A stretch of DNA of 64,000 bases from NCBI GenBank assembly GCA_038131165.1, contig JAYPOZ010000015.1, positions 1 through 64,000 on the forward strand, written 5' to 3'. Positions 1 to 8,142 of this stretch are shown here, in pieces. This stretch comes from UBA6544 sp038131165. Its GTDB lineage: Bacteria > Pseudomonadota > Alphaproteobacteria > UBA8366. The notes below the pieces were generated by a model. It ran no database searches and was not told the DNA's origin. It saw nothing but the letters and a program-made list of their open reading frames with translations. The position numbers and the translations under genes were made by a program. Every line of letters begins with the position of its first letter. Position 1 is the first letter of the stretch.

Positions 1-62
1 GGGCCTGTTCGGCTACCAGATGGGCCGAGTTTGGAAGCCATCTGGGGAATGTCGGATTAGAG

Positions 63-86
63 AAGGCAGAGGCATATCCTGCCTTT
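63..86 (+). terminator. Possible intrinsic terminator of a gene ending before the window
   Basis: A 7-bp perfect stem (63-69 with 79-85, AAGGCAG/CTGCCTT) closes a 9-nt loop and is followed by a very short T run. It lies just after a stop codon at 58-60 in the first frame, which could be the 3' end of an upstream gene. I cannot identify that gene from the roughly 19 codons present. The short T run makes this a weak terminator call. Confidence 0.35.
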
Positions 87-192
87 CGCTTGTTGGGGAA
101 AAGATAAGTGCTCTTCGTCAACGGAGGGCAAATGACGGACGTTGCCGACCGCACGGGTGAACGCTGTGTGCGTTGGCATTGGGATTGGATTT

Positions 193-2043
193 ATGACGGT
201 ATCGTTCGAGCTCTATACGCTTGTGAACGGTCGGTGGCAGATTCACGTGCGCTACGAAGAGAGCCGCCGCGAAGAAGCCATGACCGAAGCGCAGACGCTC
301 GAAAAGGAGCCGCATATCGAGCGCGTCCGCGTCGTTCGCGATCAATACGACACTGTCACGAATGCGTCTCGCGAGACGGTCATCTACGAGACGGTACTCG
401 CCGGGGATCATAAGAAGAAGACGGCGAAAGGCGGGCGTGTCGGCTCGTCCGGCGGAGACGTCGATTTTAAGCGGAAAGGCAAGAAACAGCGCGGGCAGGT
501 GCAATCGCGCGCGCAAAGGGAAGCGGCTAAGGCGGCGGCGAAGAAAGAGCGGCGCGCCCAAGAGATCGAGCAAAAGCGCAAAAGCGAACCGGGCGTGATG
601 GCATCCGCGGCGAGCAACGCCGCGGAGAGCGCGGTCGCGACAGTGGCACGGGCGCGCCAACTCATCGGTAAGCGGCCCAATCAGGAACAGATTGCCACGG
701 GCATGGTCCGGTTGGCGGTTGCGATATGCGTCAGTACCATCATCTCATTGCTGATTTCGGTATTGGCGTTCTGGGGCCTCAATAATCTGCATCTAACCGG
801 CATAATGAAGTTCAGCAGCGAGAATACCTTCTGGGGGCTGATCGTTGGTATCTTCATTCTAACCTTTGCCGGCACTTTCGTGCCGTTGATCCGCAAGGTT
901 AAGTTCGGAACCGGTGGCCCGCGCGCCGTGGCTCGTCGAGAGTCCGCACAAGTGGCGGCCGAACTGATCCAGCAGGTGCCCCAAGTGGTTGTCGCGCCGT
1001 CGATGGATATGCCGGCGATGTCGATGGATGACGATGACGACATCAAGCCGAAGCAGGAAGAAAAACCGAAAGAGAAGCCGCAGATCGTAGAACGCACGGC
1101 CGACGGCCCGCAGCATGTTAAGGATGCCAGCGGATGGTTGAATACGTGCATGGCTTCGGGCCTGAAGTCGATCCCGAAGCAAATGAAATCCCTGGACGCC
1201 TTTAACCGTTTCGGGCTGACGCTTTTCTACGCGGGCGCGGGAGATTTCGTCGGGACGCGATATCGCTGCGACCAGAAACAACGCTCCGACATGCTCACGG
1301 AACGCATGCAGTTGCTTGGGCACGATGAAAATACGGCGTTCGCCTTCTGCGCCAATATCGACGAATACTTGATGCAGCCGAAGTACCTGAAAATGTACGA
1401 CCTCGGCCGCACGGCGATGAAGAATTTTCTTGACGACCAAAGCGCGGACCAGAAATTGGAAGGCGCGCTGAATGATTGGAACAAGCCGGCCGGGACCGCG
1501 GAGGAAGAGAACGCTTCGGATTTTGTCGTCGTGCTGTTTACCGACATCGTCAACTCGACCGCGCAGACGCAGGAGATCGGCGACGAAGGGGCGATGGAGG
1601 TTGTGCGGGCCCACAATCAGATCATTCGCGAAGCCTTGACGATGTATCAGGGCACCGAAGTGAAACATATGGGCGACGGGATCATGGCCGTCTTCCACAG
1701 CGTGCCGAATGCGGTACAGTCGGCCGTGCACATGCAGAACGGCATCGAAGCCTATTGCCAATCGGCACCGCCGAACCGGCAGTTCCGCTGTCGAATCGGC
1801 ATCAATGCCGGCGAGCCGATCCGGGAAGGTAAGGACTTCTTCGGCACGCCCGTTCAATTGGCCGCGCGCGTCATGTCGAAGGCGGAATCCGATGAAATCG
1901 GGGTCTCGCATATCGTACAGACCATGTATAGCGGCAAGGACGTCACCTTCAAGAACGTGGGCGAGTTCGAGCTGAAGGGCTTCGATGAGCCGATGGTCAT
2001 CTACCATGTCATCTACCGTCAGGAGCAGGCGGCGGCGGAGTAA
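193..2043 (+). CDS. Membrane-anchored class III adenylate/guanylate cyclase
   Basis: Predicted nucleotide cyclase making cAMP or cGMP. The N-terminal ~170 residues are cytoplasmic and very Lys/Arg/Glu-rich (likely coiled coil). Two hydrophobic segments follow at about 174-194 and 213-233, then an acidic linker with a run of Asp, a middle region of about 150 residues with several Cys, and a class III catalytic domain from about residue 443. The domain shows the metal-binding Asp in LFTDIVNST and the second in HMGDGIMAVF, so it looks catalytically competent. ATG at 193 is preferred over TTG at 142 because the intervening residues look non-native; 616 aa. The middle region (about 290-440) is unrecognised and may be sensory. 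Nucleotide specificity cannot be told by eye. Confidence 0.85.
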   Translation: MTVSFELYTLVNGRWQIHVRYEESRREEAMTEAQTLEKEPHIERVRVVRDQYDTVTNASRETVIYETVLAGDHKKKTAKGGRVGSSGGDVDFKRKGKKQRGQVQSRAQREAAKAAAKKERRAQEIEQKRKSEPGVMASAASNAAESAVATVARARQLIGKRPNQEQIATGMVRLAVAICVSTIISLLISVLAFWGLNNLHLTGIMKFSSENTFWGLIVGIFILTFAGTFVPLIRKVKFGTGGPRAVARRESAQVAAELIQQVPQVVVAPSMDMPAMSMDDDDDIKPKQEEKPKEKPQIVERTADGPQHVKDASGWLNTCMASGLKSIPKQMKSLDAFNRFGLTLFYAGAGDFVGTRYRCDQKQRSDMLTERMQLLGHDENTAFAFCANIDEYLMQPKYLKMYDLGRTAMKNFLDDQSADQKLEGALNDWNKPAGTAEEENASDFVVVLFTDIVNSTAQTQEIGDEGAMEVVRAHNQIIREALTMYQGTEVKHMGDGIMAVFHSVPNAVQSAVHMQNGIEAYCQSAPPNRQFRCRIGINAGEPIREGKDFFGTPVQLAARVMSKAESDEIGVSHIVQTMYSGKDVTFKNVGEFELKGFDEPMVIYHVIYRQEQAAAE

Positions 2044-2155
2044 GAGGTTGCCCGGTGTGATGTGCGGGCCCATGTCTCTTGTGCTATAGGAAGGCGAAAG
2101 CGGAACGTATATCCATGTGTTGCCGCATCACTAAATTCGTTCATAGGGGAAGATC

Positions 2156-3322
2156 ATGACCGGTTGCATTGTTGGTTGGGCACATTCGAAGTTCGGCAAG
2201 CTGGAAGGCCAGGATGTGGAAGCGCTCATTGTCGAAGCGGCGACGGATGCGATGGCCGATGCCGGTGTCGGGCCCGACGATATCGACGCGATCTATCTGG
2301 GTCATTTCAATGGCGGATTCTCGCAACAGGATTTTGCGTCTTCCCTGGTGCTTCAGTCCGACGACCGGTTCCGCTTCAAACCGGCGACACGGGTTGAAAA
2401 CGCCTGTGCGACGGGGTCGGCGGCGATCCATCAGGGGCTGAACTTCCTTGAGGCGAAGCTCGGCAGGATGGTTCTGGTCGTCGGCGTCGAGAAAATGACC
2501 GATACTCCAGGCGCCGAGATCGGCGGCATCCTGATGAAGGCGAGCTACCTTAAAGAAGACTCCGAAATCCAGGGCGGATTCGCCGGTGTGTTCGGGCAGA
2601 TCGCACAGCAGTACTACCAGAAATACGGCGATCAGACCGACGCCTTGGCGCGGATCGCCGCGAAGAACCACAAGAACGGCGTCTCCAATCCGCTTGCGCA
2701 GCTGCGGAAGGACCTCGGCTATGAGTTTTGCCGCGAAGTTTCGGAGAAGAATCCGATCGTCGCCGGGCCGCTGAAGCGGACGGATTGCTCGCTGGTCTCC
2801 GATGGCGCGGCTGCGGTCGTGCTGGCGGATGTGGAAACCGCGCTGACGATGAAGAAGGCGGTCGCGTTCCGGTCCCGCAGCCACGTGAACGACTACCTGC
2901 CGATGGGACGGCGCGATATGTCGCATCTCGACGGTTGCGCCAAAGCGTGGGCGAATGCCCTTTCGGGCGGACGCCTGACCTTGGATGACCTCAGCCTGGT
3001 CGAAACCCATGACTGCTTCACCATGGCGGAATTGATGGAGTATGAGGCCATGGGCCTGACGAAGCCCGGCCAGGGCGCGCGCGCGCTCGAAGAAGGCTGG
3101 ACGGAAAAGGACGGCAAACTGCCGGTCAATCCGTCGGGCGGTCTCAAGGCAAAGGGGCATCCGATCGGCGCAACGGGTGTCTCCATGCACGTGCTGGCGG
3201 CGATGCAGTTGAGCGGCCAGGCCGAAGACATGCAGATCGAAGGCGCGAATTTGGTCGGTACCTTCAACATGGGCGGCGCGGGTGTAGCCAACTACGTCAG
3301 TATTCTGGAATCCCTTAAATAA
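2156..3322 (+). CDS. Thiolase family protein (acetyl-CoA acetyltransferase / SCP2-like thiolase)
   Basis: 388 aa, normal for the thiolase superfamily, which condenses or cleaves acyl-CoA and beta-ketoacyl-CoA. The nucleophilic Cys is C84 in VENACATGSAA. The C-terminal HGHP-like element is KAKGHPIGATG, and VETHDCFTMAE matches the NEAF-position motif in its SCP2/lipid-transfer thiolase form. Preceded by a GGGGAAG ribosome site. The next gene downstream is an MDR reductase on the same strand about 180 nt away, so the two may share acyl-CoA metabolism. Substrate chain length is unknown. Confidence 0.88.
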   Translation: MTGCIVGWAHSKFGKLEGQDVEALIVEAATDAMADAGVGPDDIDAIYLGHFNGGFSQQDFASSLVLQSDDRFRFKPATRVENACATGSAAIHQGLNFLEAKLGRMVLVVGVEKMTDTPGAEIGGILMKASYLKEDSEIQGGFAGVFGQIAQQYYQKYGDQTDALARIAAKNHKNGVSNPLAQLRKDLGYEFCREVSEKNPIVAGPLKRTDCSLVSDGAAAVVLADVETALTMKKAVAFRSRSHVNDYLPMGRRDMSHLDGCAKAWANALSGGRLTLDDLSLVETHDCFTMAELMEYEAMGLTKPGQGARALEEGWTEKDGKLPVNPSGGLKAKGHPIGATGVSMHVLAAMQLSGQAEDMQIEGANLVGTFNMGGAGVANYVSILESLK

Positions 3323-3502
3323 CGAGGCGGTATCGCCGGCGCGGTAGACGGCGAAAACCGATCTCGCGGTCGACGGGGCCGCGCGACGCCCGCACTTTCC
3401 GCGGCCTTGTGGCATGCGGTTCTCGACGCTCAACCTTGCCGGTCGCGGAAGCAGGCTCTATATCCGACGCTCAATAAATTCCAATCGAGAGGGATGGGAA
3501 CC

Positions 3503-4498
3503 ATGGCCGAGACATTCAAGGCGCTGATGCTAACCGAGGCTGACGGCAAGGTCGGCAATGAAGTGTGCGAATTGTCGACGGATGCCTTGCCTGAGGGCGA
3601 CGTTCTGGTCCGCGTCGAGTATTCCGACGTCAACTACAAGGACGGCATGGTGGTCAATGGGATCGGGGGCCTCGTGCGGAAATATCCGCACGTGCCGGGC
3701 ATCGACTTTGCGGGTGTCGTCGCGGAATCCTCGCACGGTCGCTACAAGGCCGGCGACAAGGTCGTCCTCACCGGCTGGCGCGTCGGCGAAGTCCATTGGG
3801 GCGGTTACGCCCAAATGGCGCGCGTCAATGGGGATTGGCTCGTCCCGCTGCCGGAGGGCTTGTCGACACGGCAGGCGATGGCTGTCGGAACCGCCGGCCT
3901 GACGTCGATGTTGTGCGTGATGGCCTTGGAGGATCACGGTCTCACCCCGGCCGACGGGCCGGTTCTGGTGACGGGCGCGGGCGGTGGCGTTGGATCGGTC
4001 GCGGTCGCGATCCTGGCGCGGCTTGGTTATACGGTTGGCGCCTCGACCGGCCGTGACGCGCTGCATGACTATCTGAAGGGGCTCGGCGCATCTCAGATCG
4101 TCGCCCGCGCCGACCTTTCGGAGCCGAACAAGCGTCCGTTGGAAAGCGAGACCTGGGCCGGAGCCGTCGATACGGTCGGTTCGACCACGCTCGCCCGTGT
4201 CCTGGCGCAGATCAAGTACGGCGGCTCGGTTGCGGCCTGCGGTCTGGCCGGCGGGCCGAAGCTGGAGACCACCGTCATCCCCTTCCTGTTGCGCGGGGTT
4301 AACCTGCTCGGCATCGATTCCGTGATGCAGCCGTTCGAGAACCGGGTCCGTGTATGGGACCGCATCGTCAGCGACCTGCCGCACGACAAGCTGGAAGAGA
4401 TGACCGAGGTGATCGGGCTTGAGGGTATTGCCGAGGCCGCCTCGTCGATCCTCTCGGGCCAGGTGCGCGGCCGGCTCGTCGTCGACCTCTCCAGCTAG
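3503..4498 (+). CDS. acuI: YhdH/AcuI-type medium-chain reductase (acryloyl-CoA reductase family)
   Basis: 331 aa NADPH-dependent oxidoreductase of the zinc-free MDR group. Sequence resembles E. coli YhdH and AcuI along its whole length: SDVNYKDGMVVNG near the N terminus, VPGIDFAGVV, LTGWRVGEVHWGGYA, the Rossmann motif TGAGGGVGSVA, then DTVGSTTLARVLAQIKYGG. AcuI proteins reduce acryloyl-CoA to propionyl-CoA in DMSP and 3-hydroxypropionate metabolism; assigning that substrate here is inference. ATG at 3503 is chosen over 3494 because GAGAGGG sits about 10 nt upstream. The following gene is on the opposite strand, converging. Confidence 0.85.
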   Translation: MAETFKALMLTEADGKVGNEVCELSTDALPEGDVLVRVEYSDVNYKDGMVVNGIGGLVRKYPHVPGIDFAGVVAESSHGRYKAGDKVVLTGWRVGEVHWGGYAQMARVNGDWLVPLPEGLSTRQAMAVGTAGLTSMLCVMALEDHGLTPADGPVLVTGAGGGVGSVAVAILARLGYTVGASTGRDALHDYLKGLGASQIVARADLSEPNKRPLESETWAGAVDTVGSTTLARVLAQIKYGGSVAACGLAGGPKLETTVIPFLLRGVNLLGIDSVMQPFENRVRVWDRIVSDLPHDKLEEMTEVIGLEGIAEAASSILSGQVRGRLVVDLSS

Positions 4499-4505
4499 AT
4501 ATCCG

Positions 4506-5330
4506 CTATTGCTCGGGCGCGTCTTCCTCGGGAATGCCCGGATAGACGTTGGCGCCATAGGCTTCGCGGTAGCCTGCGATCTCCTTTGAGGACGGCGCGG
4601 CGTAAGTCAGCCGCTTGCTGGTATAGCCTCCCATCAACCGGGAGAGCTTGACCGCCGCCTCGCCCTGTTTGATCAGTGCCGCGATGCCGTTCAAGACGGG
4701 TGTGCCGTCGTCGATCCGGTCGATGCCGCTGTCGGCGAGCAGGGCGACGACGACGCCGCCCGCGGCCAGCAGCACTTCGGCCCCGCCTCTGCTGGCGTCG
4801 GCTCCGGCATCGGAGAAGCGGCGCAGGAGGTCGGTGCGTTTCGCCGGTTCCCGGCAAGCGTTCTCCAGATCGAAGATGCGGGGGAAATCCATCGGATACA
4901 TGCCGACGAGACGGTCTTCCGCATCCGCATATTGGACCATGTCGAGCAGGCGGGGACGGTATTTCTCGTTGATCGTCACCAGTCCGAAACGCTCGCCCAT
5001 CGTGCGCATGACGTTCATCGAATTCTGACCGAGACCCAGGACCGGAAAATCCGCGATTTCCCGGGCCTCGCGCAATCCCGGATCGCCGATGTTGCCGATC
5101 AGGAAGGCATCGAATCCTTCCTCGATCGCGCGATGCACGTTCTCCAGAATCTCGACCGTCTGCAGGAACGCGAGATAGCGGTACTGGTCGCCGGTCCCGC
5201 CCTGCCGTTCGATACCGTGGATTTCGACGGTGGTGTCGGGGTCGCAGGCGGCGTCGATCACGCGCCGCAAGACGGCGTTATAGGCCGGAAAGCGGCCTTC
5301 TCGCGTGACGCTTTGGTACCAAATTTTCAT
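4506..5330 (-). CDS. Asp/Glu/hydantoin racemase-fold protein lacking the catalytic cysteines
   Basis: 274 aa. The fold signature of hydantoin/Asp-Glu racemases is clear: FDAFLIGNIGDPGLREARE near residue 73, FPVLGLGQ, GERFGLVTIN, and a second lobe ending in AEVLLAAGG. In active family members the first Cys lies in an ACFGDPGL-type motif and the second in LGCAGM; here the equivalent residues are Asn80 and Ala190. So the usual two-cysteine proton transfer cannot operate and the reaction is unknown. The start codon lies 6 nt after the stop of the upstream 2-hydroxyacid dehydrogenase, so the two are surely cotranscribed. Confidence 0.75.
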   Translation of the reverse strand: MKIWYQSVTREGRFPAYNAVLRRVIDAACDPDTTVEIHGIERQGGTGDQYRYLAFLQTVEILENVHRAIEEGFDAFLIGNIGDPGLREAREIADFPVLGLGQNSMNVMRTMGERFGLVTINEKYRPRLLDMVQYADAEDRLVGMYPMDFPRIFDLENACREPAKRTDLLRRFSDAGADASRGGAEVLLAAGGVVVALLADSGIDRIDDGTPVLNGIAALIKQGEAAVKLSRLMGGYTSKRLTYAAPSSKEIAGYREAYGANVYPGIPEEDAPEQ

Positions 5331-5336
5331 CAGAGA

Positions 5337-6287
5337 TCAACCGTTCAGGACGCGGGTCGGGGCTCCGTCCAGGAAAGCAGCGATATCCGCGGCGGCATCG
5401 CTGTACATCTTCGAGATGTTGTCCTCTGCGACGTAACCCATATGCGGGGTCAACAGAACATTCTCCAACGACCGCAGCGGGTGATCGGCGGGCAACGGCT
5501 CGACCTCGTAGACGTCGATACCCGCGCCGGCAATGCGTTTGCCGCGCAGCGCGTCCATCAAGGCGTCGGCATCGACAATGGGGCCGCGCGACGTATTGAC
5601 CAGATAGGCGGAGGGCTTCATGCGGGCGATATCCGTGGCGCCGATCAGGCCACGGCTGCGGTCGCTCAGAATAAGATGGATGGAGATATAATCCGATTCT
5701 GCCATGAGCGTGTCCTTGTCGACACGGCCGACGCCGACTTCCGCCGCGCGCTCGTCCGTCAGGTTCTGGCTCCAGGCAATGACGTTCATGCCGAACGCCT
5801 TGCCGACCGTGGCGACGGCACTGCCCAGTTTGCCGAGGCCGATCACCCCGAGAGTCTTGCCGCGAAGATCGCCGTTCAGGCGAGTCTGCCATTTGCCCGC
5901 CTTCATGGCATTGTCGTGCGCCGGAATATGACACGCGAGACCGAGGATCATTGCCCAGGCCAGTTCGGCGGTCGGCTGGCCGGCTCCGCCGGTGCCGCAG
6001 ACCGTAATCCCGCGGGCCTTCGCCGCCTCCATGTCGAAAGACAGGTTTCGCATTCCCGTCGTGATCAGAAGCTTCAATTTGGGGAGCCGTTCCAGCAAGC
6101 TTGCAGGAAAGGGCGTGCGCTCGCGCATCCCGACGACGATCTCGAAATCGGCAAGTTTTGCCGCGGCGTCGTCCTCGTCGGCAAAGGGAGCGTCGAATAC
6201 GGTGAGGTCGGCCCGGCCTTGCAGCGAGCTCCAGTCGCCGAGATCGAGCGCAACATTCAGATAATCGTCGAGGATGGCTACGCGCAT
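5337..6287 (-). CDS. D-isomer-specific 2-hydroxyacid dehydrogenase
   Basis: 316 aa NAD(P)H-dependent dehydrogenase reducing a 2-oxo acid to the D-2-hydroxy acid. The Rossmann motif is GVIGLGKLGSAVA in mid-protein. The catalytic triad is visible as Arg in NTSRGPIVD, Glu in GIDVYEVEPLP and His in LTPHMGY. ATG at 6287 (MRVAILDDY) gives the usual family length; an upstream in-frame extension to 6557 has no family resemblance. It is the first gene of a two-gene operon with the racemase-fold protein at 4506-5330, which suggests one pathway for a chiral hydroxy or amino acid. The exact substrate is not readable. Confidence 0.88.
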   Translation of the reverse strand: MRVAILDDYLNVALDLGDWSSLQGRADLTVFDAPFADEDDAAAKLADFEIVVGMRERTPFPASLLERLPKLKLLITTGMRNLSFDMEAAKARGITVCGTGGAGQPTAELAWAMILGLACHIPAHDNAMKAGKWQTRLNGDLRGKTLGVIGLGKLGSAVATVGKAFGMNVIAWSQNLTDERAAEVGVGRVDKDTLMAESDYISIHLILSDRSRGLIGATDIARMKPSAYLVNTSRGPIVDADALMDALRGKRIAGAGIDVYEVEPLPADHPLRSLENVLLTPHMGYVAEDNISKMYSDAAADIAAFLDGAPTRVLNG

Positions 6288-6408
6288 GTGTCGTTTTCCT
6301 ATTGAATCCGGGTTAGAGATTGCTTGGCACTTTATATGCATGGTTTCGGGAGCGCACGGGGTTTCCGGCCGTCCGTCCCGGTAGCCGACTTGTCTGGAGA
6401 TGAGAACG

Positions 6409-6678
6409 ATGAAACGGTTGTTGCCCATTTTGTTCCTGACGCTCGCCTTTGGCGCGACCGGCTGCGGTGCTTTGGACACTATCTTCCAAGAGCGGTATTC
6501 TGAACATGCACCGACCGAGACCAAGGTGCTCACGCGTCCCTGGTTCGAGCGTGACAAGCCGACAAACCTGGAGCCGGTCTACTGTTACAAGACGCTGGTA
6601 GAATTGGAGTGTTACGACAAAGCCCGGCCCGGCGACGAGCGGCCGGCCGTTTGGACGTATCAGGCGGTCAAGCCTTAG
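6409..6678 (+). CDS. Small predicted outer-membrane or periplasmic lipoprotein
   Basis: 89 aa. Starts with a Lys/Arg n-region and a hydrophobic stretch (LLPILFLTLAF) ending in a lipobox-like GATGC at about residue 19, so it is expected to be lipidated and processed by signal peptidase II. The mature part is short and has two Cys (VYCYKTLVELECYDK). An in-frame ATG 9 nt upstream (6400) is also possible. It overlaps or abuts the Sel1 gene downstream. No function is recognised. Confidence 0.7.
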   Translation: MKRLLPILFLTLAFGATGCGALDTIFQERYSEHAPTETKVLTRPWFERDKPTNLEPVYCYKTLVELECYDKARPGDERPAVWTYQAVKP

Positions 6679-7358
6679 CCCGGCTTCGCGGCGCGGGGGC
6701 CGCGTTTATTGTCTCCTTGATTCTCCTTTCGGTGCTGTCGAACGGCACTGGCCAGGCCGCTGAACGGCCCCTGCCCGGGGACTATCTGCCGGCCTACCGG
6801 GCAGCGGCGGAACGCGGCGATCCGAAATCTCAGTTCTACCTCGGACTTCGGTACGAAGAAGGCGTGTCCGCCGCGCCGGATTACGAGACGGCGGCGCATT
6901 GGTATGGCAAGGCGGCGGCTCAAGGCGTGCGTCAGGCCGCTTTCCGTTTGGGAGTGCTTTATCAGGAGGGCCGTATCGGCGGAGCGCCGGCTCCAGGCCG
7001 CGCTGCCCGCTGGTACCGCGAGGCGGCGGAGGCGGGATTGCCGGAAGCGCAATTTAATCTCGCCTATCTCTATGAGCGCGGACTTGGCATCGATGCCGAT
7101 GGTGCCCAGGCGGCTGTTTGGTATCGCCGGGCGGCCCTGCAGGGGATGACATCCGCGTACAAGGCGCTCGGTGTGCTATTCGCGGCGGGCCGGCTCGTCG
7201 AGCGGGACGATGCCAAGGCGCTGTTTTGGCTGTCATTGCTTGAGAACGAAAGCCGCGGTGACGTCGAGGCGATTCGGTCTTTGATCCGCGGGCGCAATGA
7301 CGCGGAAATCAATCGCGAAGTCGAGCGATTAAGAGCGGAATGGCACGCGCAGAAGTAA
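6675..7358 (+). CDS. Secreted Sel1-repeat (TPR-like) protein
   Basis: About 225 aa; the open frame reaches back to 6609 and has no ATG in the signal region, so the start is uncertain. A hydrophobic signal segment (FIVSLILLSVLS) ends at about TGQAAE, predicting export. The mature protein carries about four Sel1-type helical repeats, visible as AAHWYGKAAAQG, AARWYREAAEAG, AAVWYRRAALQG and the degenerate KALFWLSLL unit, each with a preceding LGxLYxxG-like helix. Such repeats mediate protein-protein contacts. The reading frame starts within or at the end of the lipoprotein gene, implying coexpression. Confidence 0.7.
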   Translation, partial: LARLRGAGAAFIVSLILLSVLSNGTGQAAERPLPGDYLPAYRAAAERGDPKSQFYLGLRYEEGVSAAPDYETAAHWYGKAAAQGVRQAAFRLGVLYQEGRIGGAPAPGRAARWYREAAEAGLPEAQFNLAYLYERGLGIDADGAQAAVWYRRAALQGMTSAYKALGVLFAAGRLVERDDAKALFWLSLLENESRGDVEAIRSLIRGRNDAEINREVERLRAEWHAQK

Positions 7359-7408
7359 GCGCTGCACCGTCGCGGATTTACTCTTGTGATAATTTCCGGT
7401 TAGGGACG

Positions 7409-7858
7409 TCAGACTTGGACGTCGACCGTCGAGCCGCGTTCGCTGCTTGCCGAATTTCCGGTCCCGCCGATTTCGGAGAATGAGGATTTAGCGGCCAAGA
7501 GTGATTGCTGAGCGGCCTCGGCGGATTGCGAAGGGCCGGTTTCCCGAGCGATATCCTCGTCGCTTCGGATCGATTGCGCCTGGAACGCGGTCTGGGGCGA
7601 GACGAGACCCAGATTGGCTTCGGCCAACCTTTGCAGATCGTTGGTCTCCGCCGCTTCGACATCGTCGCCGGAAATGATCTGGAACGGACTGCCGGTTACC
7701 GGGTCCGGCCCGAACTTCGCCGTAACGGCAACCTCTCGGCGGAGCGATGTGCTGATCTGAGCGCTGGTGGTATTGTCGGTATCCGCGCGCGACGCTGCCG
7801 GCCGGACGGATGAGACGCCCGGTGTCAGTAGACTGGAATCTGTGACAGATGCGACCAT
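7409..7858 (-). CDS. Uncharacterised Ser/Ala/Thr-rich protein
   Basis: 149 aa starting at ATG 7858. No signal peptide and no membrane segment. Composition is rich in Ser, Ala, Thr, Asp and Glu, with the most ordered-looking piece at about residues 40-75 (EVAVTAKFGPDPVTGSPF). The flanks look disordered. It is not recognised. It is convergent with the Sel1 gene and lies across a 284-nt gap from fhs. It is kept because this frame is long and its residue make-up is protein-like, but it could be spurious. Confidence 0.45.
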   Translation of the reverse strand: MVASVTDSSLLTPGVSSVRPAASRADTDNTTSAQISTSLRREVAVTAKFGPDPVTGSPFQIISGDDVEAAETNDLQRLAEANLGLVSPQTAFQAQSIRSDEDIARETGPSQSAEAAQQSLLAAKSSFSEIGGTGNSASSERGSTVDVQV

Positions 7859-8142
7859 AACATTATTATTATCGTTACTTTTGCGCGAAAATTCAAGAAA
7901 TTGAATCGATTCCCCGCAGGCTGGCGGAATGCCCGACCCGGAATTGCGTCTAGAGCGTCTCGAGATTCTCGTGGTATACTAAATGCCAAGAGAGGGTTGT
8001 CCGACTGTCTGCGGGCCGAAAGCTGGGTGTTCCGCGCCTGACGGGGTTGTCAGGGGCGGGGATCATGGTCAAAGCTAAGCGTGACGAAATAACAATATGG
8101 CTCCGGCGATGACGCGGGAGCCCGGCTAGGGAGGATACGGGG
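7859..8142. other. Intergenic region upstream of fhs
   Basis: 284 nt between divergent genes. The left part is AT-rich (around 7859-7905). A TATACT hexamer at 7975-7980 could be a -10 box for fhs but I see no convincing -35. A 6-bp hairpin (8099-8104 with 8117-8122, GGCTCC/GGAGCC) lies just before the AGGGAGG ribosome site. No riboswitch was recognised. Confidence 0.4.

Noticed and set aside
859..2073. Minus-strand open frame of about 400 codons
   Set aside because: Antisense to the cyclase with its intact catalytic motifs; composition is not protein-like.
8043..8142. Riboswitch upstream of fhs
   Set aside because: Only a 6-bp hairpin is visible; no conserved THF or glycine aptamer core could be traced.
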